In this document: one piece after another, positions 22,322 to 35,416 of the stretch | How positions within the stretch are numbered: position 1 is the first letter of the stretch | Layout of the letters: each line of letters begins with the position of its first letter | NCBI GenBank assembly: GCA_019400425.1 | Contig: JAFREE010000024.1 | Coordinates: 1-64,000 of the forward strand | Reading direction: 5' to 3' | DNA: 64,000 nucleotides | DNA from: Hymenochaete sp. R1 | Lineage: Eukaryota; Basidiomycota; Agaricomycetes; Hymenochaetales; Hymenochaetaceae | Program-made: the position numbers and the translations under genes | Notes under the pieces: generated by a model | What the model was told of the DNA's origin: nothing | Databases searched by the model: none | What the model saw: only the letters and a program-made list of their open reading frames with translations

Positions 22322-22806
22322 ATGTCCAGCGGTAAGTCGCTTATTATCCATGCTATGACCTTTGCTACGCGTTGGACGCTATATTTACTCTGTAGAAGGA
22401 ACAGTCGTGTTGAATAATTGTGGGCACAACGTTACTCCATCATCCCGCCGATGTCTTCTATTTCAGATTTATTTCAGATCTTCAATCCATCGGTATGAGT
22501 ATAGCCGTGTCTTGGATAGAACAGAAGTCTGGTCCACAGCATGCCACTGTATGGACTTGTCAGTGCTCCAGTGAGTTTATGTTAGTAGGGTTTAGTTCTT
22601 CCTTTGACCCTTCAATCAGTAAACGGCAAAATATATGGAGTAATTTACGTTTCCCGGTTTTATTGAGGTTCAAGGAACTGATTTTATACTTCACCCGTCT
22701 TCAGGTGGGGTCTGGCAGTTCAAAACAGAAGGCTAAGCATGCAGCGGCAGCGAACGCAATGGAGAAAATCAACGCAGATGGAGGTTTGACCGAAACTTGT
22801 GCTTAA
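22322..22806 (+). CDS. Minimal single-dsRBD protein, paralog 2 (82 aa)
   Basis: Model: join(22322..22331, 22396..22419, 22478..22570, 22620..22639, 22705..22806), 82 aa. Same architecture as the upstream paralog: VVLNNYLQSIGMSIAVSW, then VWTCQCSINGKIYG, then VGSGSSKQKAKHAAAANAM, ending GGLTETCA. Intron positions and phases match the paralog one for one, so this is a tandem duplication that kept its introns. An in-frame ATG at 22217 would add about 35 residues, but a TATA box lies inside that stretch and paralog 1 starts at the equivalent of 22322. Helix 2 carries the Lys residues (SSKQKAKH) expected to touch RNA; paralog 1 has SSKRDARS there, so its RNA contact may be weaker. Confidence 0.75.
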
Positions 22807-23975
22807 CAAGAGTTCTCGTACCAGAGGTACGATTTGGTTCAAATTATTACAGGTAAGTCATACCCTTTTAAATGCGATCTTACTCGCTGCAATGCCCAGG
22901 AATACCATCCACTTTAGCACGTATGCCATGGAAATGTTAATCAGAGCTTAGTCCTACACCTCACCAAAATGCAATGTGGCTGAGAGCGATCCCCCGGTGC
23001 TCTCCCAGTTCTGTTTCGATTCTATTTCCAGTTCCAATTGAGCACCAGCATCTCGGACGACGGAGTTAGTAAAGGGCGAGGAGCGGAACGGAACTCAAAA
23101 CTTCAAATTCCACGAACAATATAACGAACCGTCTCGAGCTATTTTTACTGTTTCTAAAGCACGCGCCGATTGCGGATCAAGTATGGTAGAAAGAAAGACA
23201 CCCGGGACAACGATACACTTCTTGTACCGATCAGAGACTGGAATCAGAAATAGAAGTGAGGTTGTTAGATCTGGTACCGTCACAATCTGGCTCAGTCTCC
23301 GACTTCACTTAAAGTTCCGGACAAGGTACTCTACCGCACGATCAAAAGTTTATAATTCTGACAATCAACTAAGCATGTATATCTGCTGAATTGCGTTATG
23401 GTCTGTAAAATTCTTCAATCTTAGATTCTGAGCCTGGTAACACTTCAGCAGGTTGAAGCTTATTCAAGAACGTGATAGTTCCACTTTCGACTACTGAGTA
23501 GCATTTTAAGATATACGCGTCCTTTAGAGAGATGCGCGTGAGCGCTATGGTACATTGGTAGGATCCATTGACAAGTGTCCAGACAGGGCTTACAACGGGC
23601 CATATCTCCCCCGAGAGAAGAGATAAAGCCATATTCGGCATATACATTGAAGAGGTGACTGAAAATGCTTTTGAACCGAATCCAGAGTTTTCCCTTTCTT
23701 ATTCAAAGGAAGGGAAGAAAATTTTCTTGATAACCAAGACGATTTCACATTTGTCCAATCGAAAAGCAAAGTTCGATGGAATGCATAAAAGTACAATGAC
23801 AATGTAGACAAGCAAATACAGCTTAGTAAAAGTATGCTAGCTGCACGATATCCGTCCTCGGAGGCCAAATGTACATCGCACGTGCATAGTCGATGGTCAA
23901 TGCGGTGGCAAAGTTGGCTCTGAGTCGCCATCAGAACCTAAGTACTCTCGGAGCTTGGGCCTGAGAATGCAGATT
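22807..23975. other. Unassigned stretch, possible broken or unrecognised gene
   Basis: Both strands carry open stretches with coding-like composition: minus 23095-23283 (ending LYCSWNLKF) and 23396-23647, plus 23183-23389 and 23568-23807. I could not join any set with consistent phase and splice signals into a full gene, and I recognise no family. It may be an orphan gene on the minus strand downstream of the STIMATE-like gene, or decayed sequence. Confidence 0.35.
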
Positions 23976-25240
23976 TTACGAAGGATTTCGAGTCGATAAG
24001 ACACTACTAACTGAAGAGCCTCCGCTTGACGGTGGATAAGCCAACGCAAAGGATTCACTCGTGCCGATGGAGTCCCTCGAGGCGGACTTCTTTCGTTCAT
24101 CGCTGATGGATGCCTTGGAGTTGATCGACCGTGGATGAGAACGTGTTGATTGTTGATTTTCGAGGTCTCCTATGCGCGAGGGTTCGGCGTCTTCCTCGTC
24201 ATCTTCTGTATGATCCGCGCGGAATAAAGGTTCGTTGTCGGCAGATTGATCGCGTGATGTGGACAGATCTGCTTCCTGAGACGTTGCTTTCACGATGGAG
24301 TCTATAAGCCAAAACTGAAGAATGTTCATACAAATGGGGAATAGCCCCATAACACTAATGAAGGTGAGAAAATGAACATGGTAGTGGAAAGAGATCACAT
24401 ACAATATAATTTGGATCGCATCCCTACCACCAGTCCAACTCAAAAGCCATTGGCCTGCTTCTATAAGGCTCGGCCAGACTGTAAAAAGCAGAACGACGAG
24501 CATTTTCATGGTTGTCAAAGCCACGACATAGATGGCGGCCTGCCGTAACCAATATGATATCCTCGGAGGCTTCCCGTACTGACCAGAATGGCAACCTTTG
24601 CATTGGAGCACACTGGTGAATAAGTATGTGAGAAGATGATGCACTGCATAAATAATGCCGACGCCTGGAAGCAAATATATGAGCAGTTGCGCTTCGCTCC
24701 TCTTTTGCACGCACCTAAAGTAGTGTCGACAAGAACATTAATGAAATACAAAGCACAAGGGTTCCTCGACGCCTGATGCGCCCCCAAACCAGATATTAAC
24801 AGATTCACGCCGTGTACAAACCTTGAGGGGATGCTCAGGCACACTCAACGTTTGTAGCACGAGCCGGGGTCACGTACATTTGCCCGACGACTTGCTTAGA
24901 AACATCAAAGGTCCTGCACGTTAGGCGTTAGTTCTTTTGTCACATACAGAAAAAGTGCTTGTAAGTTGTAACGCCCGTACCATATTCTCCAAGGGCGCTT
25001 ATGGGTCTCTTTATGGCGTTTAAGTATTAATGAAAGAATAACCAAGACACCCATGAGGGCTTGCACGACCTAGATTACAACAATGCAATCAGTCGAATAG
25101 TGAGGGCATGGCAAGCTGAGACAATGGCGACGCACCAGAGCTGTTGGCCCTAAGAGTTGACACTTTCTACCGTCAACAGGTATATCGTCATCAATTAACA
25201 TCGGGGGAACGAGCAGCCCATCCTCGACATCATCCATCAT
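23976..25240 (-). CDS. STIMATE/TMEM110-like multi-pass membrane protein
   Basis: Model: complement(23976..24354, 24403..24664, 24715..24821, 24878..24913, 24981..25069, 25136..25240), 325 aa. The core follows the STIMATE (TMEM110) family order: CQLLGPTALVVQALMG, KRHKETHKRPWRIW, TFDVSKQVVGQ, HGVNLLISGLG, NPCALYFINVLVDTTLGVG, then MGLFPICMNILQFWLIDS. That gives about five hydrophobic segments. A charged cytosolic tail of ~90 residues rich in Ser, Asp and Glu follows. In animals STIMATE sits in the ER and promotes calcium entry at ER-plasma-membrane contacts. Fungal members are usually called vacuolar membrane proteins and are not well characterised. The 48 nt intron 24355-24402 keeps frame. Head to head with SEC18. 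Confidence 0.85.
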
Positions 25241-25506
25241 GAAGAGCGTAGGAATAGTCGATGTGGTTGTTGATTGAGATGCTCGAGACCAGTTTGCCTG
25301 TATCGTCTTAGCGGCGGCTGGCCTGGTTACTTTGCGCCCGTGACAATATGAGGTCACTGCGGCGCGCTTCACAACGACTTCGGCTTCTCACCAAAAGCTC
25401 TCTTCTGTCCCTCCCTCCAACGCGTCAAGCTCGTTTGGCCCATTTCCAACTCATCGCTATATCATAAAGTCCAACTTACGCGCACTCCAAAAGCTCTTGA
25501 GCGACA

Positions 25507-28402
<2,896 letters not shown>

Positions 28403-28546
28403 TCAAACGTATAAATAGTTTTTATCCTTTGGACGAGGAGCTTGTATAACTGCATAGCGGGTAATGTATGGCGTCTACAACAGTGCATTCCAGGATGTAA
28501 ATTAAATAGTCCATACGCTCTACGCTCTAGACCTAGACCTTCGCAA

Positions 28547-30941
28547 CTACCATTCGCCATCAAACCCAATAAATCCTGAAGAGATAAATAGAGTTTTTCT
28601 TAGTCGTGGAGGGGATGTGGACAGAAAATCGCTGCCTACCTGCTAGGAGGAACACGGGGAAGAAGCGTTTTTTCTCGAGAACACTCGTCCATTGCCAGGC
28701 AGATGTCAATCTGCCATCAATGCACGAGCCGGCGTCGAAGAACTGGGGCGAGGTGAATCTCCGATACAAAGTAATTAGAGCAGGATCATCTTACATTATC
28801 AGCTCCCGAGCCATCGAACCCGTGACGGAAAAAGTCACCCAAAATTTCTTTGTAAAGATTATTTTCGGAGCCAAATTCATCCTCAATGTACGACCGAATG
28901 GCAGGCTTCTCCATGAGACCTGGTATCTGGCTAATCACATTCGTGATTGGTAAGAGGATGCGATAGATTTGTGAATATTTGTCTGTGGGCAGAATAAGAT
29001 ACCAGTCCAAGGTAGATCAAAGCAACGAGAGAACGCACCTATGAACATCAGCGCATTTGGTACATTGTGATCTCCGAGGTGTATCACAGAAGACCCGACC
29101 CAACTGCCAATATTCGACTGCGCCCGATGCAAGATAGCGTGCATCATGCGCGACGTTTTCGGCGCTGCTTGCACCCTGTTCAAACCTTGGCCCGTGTCCC
29201 GGAGACGATAGGTAATGTCCGGAGACAGGAGGTCAGTTTCTGCAAGGGTCCAGAGCTGGAAGAAGTCTAACAGTCCCGAATCATTTATCCGCGTCCTTCG
29301 CTGAGGATCATAAACACGGACCATGTAGAATTTCCTTCCATAAGGTCAGACTTTGAAGCACATACGCGTACTGCCTCTGGTGGTCGTGGGTCAGCCTCGC
29401 GCCCCCCTTTCCGTAACGGATGGATAGATTAGCTTTACTACCACTCGAATTGGTAGGATCGAAGTGCTCTTTCAATAGTTCGATCATCCTCTCACAGGGA
29501 TCCCGATTCGCTCGCAAGAAAGCATGATTGTCGCTGATGCTGTAGATGCATTGCCGAACGGTTTCCTCGCTGATGTCTTTGTTGCTATACTTGTTTGAGA
29601 GGAAGTCGACGGCATGGTTTTTGCGCATAATGTCCCTCTGAATGTCTCGCCGCGAGCGCCCTTGTGAGTAAATTTCTGACGTTGCAACTGCGATTTGATC
29701 GTTTTGCAAGAGTTCAAGAGCATTACTGCGTTCGAGGACTGGAAGTTAATGAAAGAAACCATGAGTCGTCCCTGTGGAACGAGAGAAAAATGCTTCAAAC
29801 CTCTATGCACGGTCTCAATAGGTTTTACGCATGAGAAGTTGAGTAGTTCCTGAACTTCCGGTATGGCGCTGTCCTGGTCAACTCATTAGGCCGACGAAGA
29901 ACCGAAAGCTAAAGGAAAAGTTCACCTGAAGAATGTAGATTAGCTTTCCGTACGTTGACCTCATCTTGTCCGGATTCATAATCTTGTGCCTCCGTCCGAG
30001 CTCAAAGATTGTTTGATAGAAATCTGAGTTGGCCTCAAAGTCCCTGTCAGAGAATAGCTCCTGACCCTGTAAGTAAATAACGGAATAAGTGTAAGCCGGC
30101 GATTACTAAAGCACTGTGAAATGTGATAAACCCTGACCTGCTTGTAGTCAGCAGCGAGGACGAGACCGGAGAGAATAGCGCAAAGCTCCCGTATCTGCTG
30201 CACAATCCTCTTCATCTTTGAGCCATATTGAATTGTGTCGATTTTATCGGTGTATTCGGAAACCTGCAGTGCCGCTTCGAGAAGTCGAAGGCACTTGCGT
30301 TCAGGAAGCGTGAGGCGGAGAGGGATGAATTTGGCCCGTTGAGCAAACCAGTCCCCCACTGGTTCACCCGGCCGAGGTTGGCGGCCTGGAACATAGGAAG
30401 TTGAAGTTGCATCCAATTTTTCGTCTTTGAAGCCATCCCATTCCATGTATTCGACACCCTCCTCGAATAGATTTAGCATGTTTGTTGTCCACGGACAAAT
30501 TCGATGCGCACCTCTTGTCCCTCCTCGTCTTTTCCATCTGCTGTATTGTCACCATTAGGGACGACAGGGCGCTTGGGGGTCCGGGTGGTTTCCAAAGGCA
30601 TGCTCTTGTGTTGCTTCCTGGTACCTTTCCGGTGCTGTGCCGCGAAACAGACTTCGCAATACCTGTCCCCCGCACAATCTTCGCAGAGAACTTGGGCAGG
30701 CTGGTCTGGGAGTCCATGATGGTCAGGTCAGCAGCCCACAACCGGATTTCCGAGCAGATCTAGACGCACCTTCGCACTCTATGCAATACCCTTCTTTTGC
30801 TATAGATACATCCTCCTCGTCCCAACCTTCTCCTTTTTCGTGGCCAATATCATTTTGTACGAGATTCTCTTCGTGAGTATTTTCGACATCTAGGATGTTC
30901 GTCAGCGATAGGCCATTGGAACCATTCTTTTCCGACGTCAT
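28547..30941 (-). CDS. B-box zinc finger plus DUF2009 (UPF0652) protein
   Basis: Model: complement(28547..28575, 28640..28742, 28795..28982, 29039..29266, 29322..29738, 29801..29873, 29926..30066, 30138..30461, 30512..30705, 30770..30941), 622 aa. An acidic N-terminus leads into a B-box-like zinc site: CIECEDQPAQVLCEDC, RYCEVCFAAQHRKGTRKQH (residues about 53-95). The rest matches the DUF2009/UPF0652 layout as I remember it, including YGKLIYILQD, LHRAQSNIGSWVGSSVIHLG and the ending RLTSAWQWTSVLEKK with FPVFLLAGF near the C-terminus. The function of this eukaryote-wide family is not established. The acceptor before 30461 is GAG and could lie three bases away. One donor is GTCCGT (29321) and another GTTTGA (29800). 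Head to head with the inhibitor-2 gene. Confidence 0.85.
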
Positions 30942-31242
30942 CCTCGAGCACCTCGCCACAGACTACGAGTTTTTACAAAGAGAATTTTTGTCCAGATGAA
31001 AGATTCCGGTGGGGGATTAAAGTAAGTTATCGGAGACGTAAACGTTCAGATGGTCTCACGAGTGAACTGTGGCGCAAACTGCCTAATGGAAATGGCACGC
31101 GCGCACGTCTCGTCCTGGCCAATCGTCCTCTTTATCCTACATCCATCATCTCGTCTCACTCGCCTCTTCAGTCGTTCTTTAGCTCCGATTTCAAGCTCTT
31201 TATCGTATTTGGAAGATCGAGTTTCCTTTGTAAACCGACATC

Positions 31243-32190
31243 ATGGAAGGAGAGACGCACCAAGAAGGACCCACCCACGCCCCTCTACATCGGGCTTTCT
31301 CAAGCCAAAAGCCTAAAGGGATATTAAAGAATGCCCCACTCCCAAGTGCTGAATCCGCATCAAATCCAATGACTCCAGGGGGTCAACAGTGAGTATCCCC
31401 TTTGACTTATGTGCAGCTTAATCCTCATGGTGGTAGCAGCTTGCAGTGGGATGAACAGAACATCGCGTTGACAGAGATCCAGAAGGACAGCCTGATGAAG
31501 ATCACGGAGCCCAAAACGCCCTTCGTAAGATACAACGCTGAAACGGATGAGATCGAGGGTGGTGTGTACTATCCTTTTGCACAACTGCACTGGTTGACTG
31601 ACGCATATACTCTATAGAAATCCCCAACCTAGATTTGGCTGGTTTCTCCAAGTCCCATCCTGAATCCCCCACTGAAGCAAAGATATCGTCCCGAGGCACG
31701 ACGCCAGATCCAAATGAGTCTGGATCTCGAAGGACATCATTTTCGAGTGCAGGAAGGCCGTCGATTTCGGGACGTTCTGGCAGTGGGACATCAAGTCGAA
31801 GCACCAGCTTTAGTTTGCCAGCTGATGCGGTCGACGACCGATTGCATGTACATCCAGGCGAACGAGTTGAAGTGGAAGAAGAAGACTTGGATCCGCATAG
31901 TAAGCCAGTGCTCTCAAGGGTCGACTCGGAGTATCATTGATGAAGTCCAACAGCGCGAGCAAAGAAACGGGCGTTCGAAATTGCACGCGATAGACACTAC
32001 TCGAATGAAGCCGAAGTTATGAAGGTTCGTACAGCAATCGACTTCTTGAGAACTACTCATCGTAACCTAACTTCCTAAGCGGCCCCTTCAAATTGAACCT
32101 GAGGATGATGACGCTAATGGCGATGTGATCATGGACGATGACGAAGAGGAAGTGGCCGAGGAACATCCGCGAGTTAATGGCAAGACGTAA
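31243..32190 (+). CDS. Protein phosphatase 1 inhibitor 2 (IPP-2/Glc8 family)
   Basis: Model: join(31243..31388, 31440..31561, 31618..31899, 31954..32024, 32080..32190), 243 aa. Family marks in order: the N-terminal PKGILKN motif, [22 protein letters not shown], and the C-terminal [21 protein letters not shown], which matches the helix that enters the PP1 active site (HYNE-like HYSNE here). An acidic tail follows. Inhibitor 2/Glc8 binds the PP1 catalytic subunit and can inhibit it or act as a maturation chaperone. The EPKTP threonine is the conserved regulatory phosphosite region. The central segment is Ser-rich and disordered, as usual for this intrinsically unfolded family. Confidence 0.92.
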
Positions 32191-32476
32191 TTGCCCTTCT
32201 GAACATTCTCCCTTCACTTTGTGTGAGCACTGACTTTTGACATGGTCTCCCTTACAAGCCCCGTATATATGTGTACTATATATGAGTTTCTTTTCTTTTG
32301 TACTTCCTCTATGGATTTTGATTTCGTGCATACATCCGGCCTGCGCCTGATACGCCGATCCCCCGGATCCGCAAGGCTTGAGCAAAATTTGTCTCTTTTT
32401 TCACAAACTTGAAAGGTCAAGAGACCGCGTACTACGTCTCCTCGCCGAATTCTTGTCCACACTGATCCCTTCTACC

Positions 32477-34009
32477 ATGGCCCCGGACGAAGCAACAGGA
32501 AAAGGGATCCTCGTCAAAGCGGACGGCATTGCCGATACCTTCCGTGCCGAAGTCAAGTTCGCCATAACCGCCTGCGCACGGCGACCCAAGCTTGTCGGCA
32601 TCCTCTCGACTTCCTCTGCTCCGAGCAGAAGCTATGCCATGTTCACGAAGAAACAGTGTGAGGAGCTTGGGATAGAATTTGTTCTAAGGACGACGGGTGC
32701 AGCCGTCCAGGAGGGACTCGGGGAAGGGGAGGATGTCGAGGATGCCATTATTGAAGCGAACGAAGATGAAGGCGTGGATGGAATTATGGTGCGTCATCTA
32801 ACTCGTATCTTTGAAACATTAAGGCTGAGCCATCCTCAATACAGGTGTACTACCCGATTTTCGGTGTGCAGCAGGTTTGTCTATAACATTGGATTCGGAA
32901 GCACTATTCTTTACGCACGCATACATCGACTCCAGGATCATTACTTACAACAAGTGAGCGTGAAGTCATTGGCTTTGATGACATTACGACTCAACGGCTT
33001 GGAATCAGGTCGTCAGCCCGCTAAAAGATGTTGAAGGGCTGAACGTCAAATTTCACTACAACCTATATCACAAGTGCGTGCAATATATGGTTAAAAGACG
33101 GACTCTACAGCCTCATTATATGCAGCATTCGATTTATCGAGCCCTCTTCCTTACTCTCAGCGGTTACACAACAGTCCGCGACTCCGCCTGCATTATCAGA
33201 TGACCCTCCTCCAGGGACCGTTAAATCGATCCTCCCATGTACACCTCTTGCCATCGTGAAATGCCTTGAGCATATAGGCGTGTATAACAGGATCCTCAAG
33301 TACGGCGACAGGGCGTACGGGAAGACCGTCACGGTCATCAACCGGTAAGAAAGCTTCCTTTGCCTGCCTTTACGACATGCGAGACCCATCAACAATCCCC
33401 AAATCAAACACAGCTCCGAAGTCGTTGGCCGGCCACTCGCAGCTCTCCTAGCCAACGACGGCGCACGTGTATACTCCGTCGACATCGATTCCATTCAAGA
33501 ATACACCAAACGCCCTTCGTCACCTTTTGATCAAGACTCCGAAGTCAGAAGCTCACACCGATACCACCCTCACCACGTCGTGCGCCCGTGTGCGCCTTCA
33601 CAGACACTTGAAACGTGCCTTGCAGTGTCCGATGTGGTTATCAGCGCGGTTCCGAGTGCTTCGTATAAGGTACCAACTGCAGCGCTGAAAGACGGCTGCG
33701 TTTGCGTGAACGTTTCATCGGAGAAGAATTTCGAGAAGGACGTGAGGGAGAAGGTTAGTCTGCTCCGTCCTGCGTCTCGTACGATATTTCGAGCTTAAGC
33801 TGACTCCGGAATATGGTTACTGGCGCTTGCTGTCTTTTGGGGAATGACACGTAGGCTTCGATATACGTTCCCGCGGTAGGGAAAGTCACCATTTTGATGC
33901 TGCTGCGCAATTTGTAAGTGATCCGATAGGCTGAAGCAATTTGCTCACACTGACAGGACATAGATTACGCTTGACTCGATACAAAACGCTTCTCAAAGAG
34001 GCTCGATGA
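32477..34009 (+). CDS. MTD1: Methylenetetrahydrofolate dehydrogenase (NAD+), MTD1 type
   Basis: Model: join(32477..32788, 32845..32874, 32936..32953, 33009..33073, 33126..33344, 33414..33753, 33855..33913, 33964..34009), 362 aa. It resembles monofunctional fungal MTD1, not the trifunctional C1-THF synthase. Seen: GILVKADGIADTFR, LVGILST with a YAMFTKK substrate-site Tyr/Lys region, DGIMVYYPIFG, VVSPLKDVEGLNVKF, LPCTPLAIVK, and a Rossmann segment TVINRSEVVGRPLAALL. The end is shortened relative to bacterial FolD. The enzyme oxidises 5,10-methylene-THF to methenyl-THF in the cytosol using NAD. Exons 2 and 3 are tiny (30 and 18 nt), encoding VYYPIFGVQQ and DHYLQQ. Confidence 0.93.
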
Positions 34010-34236
34010 CGAGAAGTATCGCATCCTTCGTAAACCAATAGAAGTAATGAAACGGCCGCAACCACGATTCTTTAGAGCACGCACATAAGCATGTATTAGA
34101 GATGATTCATCTAAGCAATGAGTTGTTATATTAGACATATTCTTTATGCGACAGAACGAGTGGGTGAGAGGTGCGGGACAAAAAAAAGCTATACAACGAT
34201 CGAAGAGATCTGTCCTTGAGCTGAAAGAATTGATAA

Positions 34237-35157
34237 CTATAGCTTCTTGCGCTCTGGTGATGACGCCCGCGACGGGGGGAAGCTGGGTGTTAACGGTGTC
34301 GAAACACCCGACGCATCGTTAGGGAACGTAAATCGCAGACGTTTGTGGTGGAGCTGGATGGAAAGTCACGCGATGAGTATTATCATAAAGTTAGAGTAGC
34401 AAGCAAGTGGCCGTACCATAGGTAACTTTGGTATTAGATTGATGATGAGAGAGATGAAGTTGACAGCAAAAAACCACGGATCGTAATGGGTGAAATGAGT
34501 GGAGAGGAGGAATCTTTCAATTCGGACGAGTTAGATACGAAGGCCCGGAAGGGCACGGGCAGGACAAATTCAAAACTCACAGCGCGATAGGTACACAAAG
34601 CAACCACTTCTTGGCGGGAGTATATTGCGCACCATCGTCAATTTGCTCCCAGAGTGTTAAGTCATCGTATGCACCACCGTGCAATTCATTCTGGAATGGA
34701 ATGCCAGTCACGCCATGAAACATGATGTACGTGAACTGCGGGTGAGGCCGGGAAACGATTAGATCACTGGGACAAGTCGAAACGAAGAGAAAAGATACAC
34801 ACGGCATTATAGAGGAGGTTTGCAGAGGTCCAACTTATTTGAGGAGTCATTCCAGGAATGCTGTCGATGAGTGCCATGCCCATAAGAATGAGAACCGGGT
34901 GGATGAGCCAAGCCCCTATAATCGAGCTGAAAAAGGCAGTCCGGAGAGTCGGTATGGTTGTACTTACCCTTCCGATTGACCCATTCGACATTCATGTTCA
35001 CATACATGCTTTGGTCGAGCATCTGTTCTTGAGTCTCGTCAATCTCTTCGACTTTGACGATACTATTTGAACGACCGCGGTGCTTGAAATTACGCCCGTG
35101 TCTATTTGCAGCAGTGACTTGTATTGGGGCGATATTGACGCCGTTTGAAATGGCCAT
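34237..35157 (-). CDS. ORM1/ORMDL-family sphingolipid regulator
   Basis: Model: complement(34237..34353, 34417..34513, 34581..34735, 34803..34915, 34968..35157), 223 aa. The conserved ORMDL core is intact: NMNVEWVNRKGAWLIH, IPGMTPQISWTSANLLYN, IMFHGVTGIPF, GGAYDDLTLWEQIDDGAQYT, PAKKWLL, FLLSTHFTHYD and LIPKLPMLHHKRLRF. It has four hydrophobic segments and a Ser/Thr-rich N-terminal extension (RGRSNS) like the phosphoregulated N-terminus of yeast Orm1/2. ORM proteins sit in the ER with serine palmitoyltransferase and restrain sphingolipid synthesis. A short Ser/Pro tail (TPSFPPSRASSPERKKL) is added at the C-terminus. Head to head with the Virilizer-like gene, 259 bp between start codons. Confidence 0.94.
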
Positions 35158-35416
35158 TGCTGTATCGCGACTATCGTATTGTAGGAACGTGCAGTTAGAA
35201 GACGGAGGTGGATGAAGGTTAGAGGCCAAGGAGGAGGAAACACGGAAAGAGTTCCTCTCAAGTATTCGGTGGTGTTTGTTCGCCAAGCGCTTGTCTATCG
35301 TCAAAGCACGTGATTACACAGATCATATGTGATCGACGCAGCTGCTTCCGGCACTCATCCTCGAGCTCGACATTGAAGCTTCATTCTCTCTTTTTGACTA
35401 CATCCGTGTTCTACTC

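Noticed and set aside
22217..22331. Longer N-terminus for dsRBD paralog 2 starting at 22217
   Set aside because: A TATAAATA element lies inside it, and paralog 1 has only the short start.
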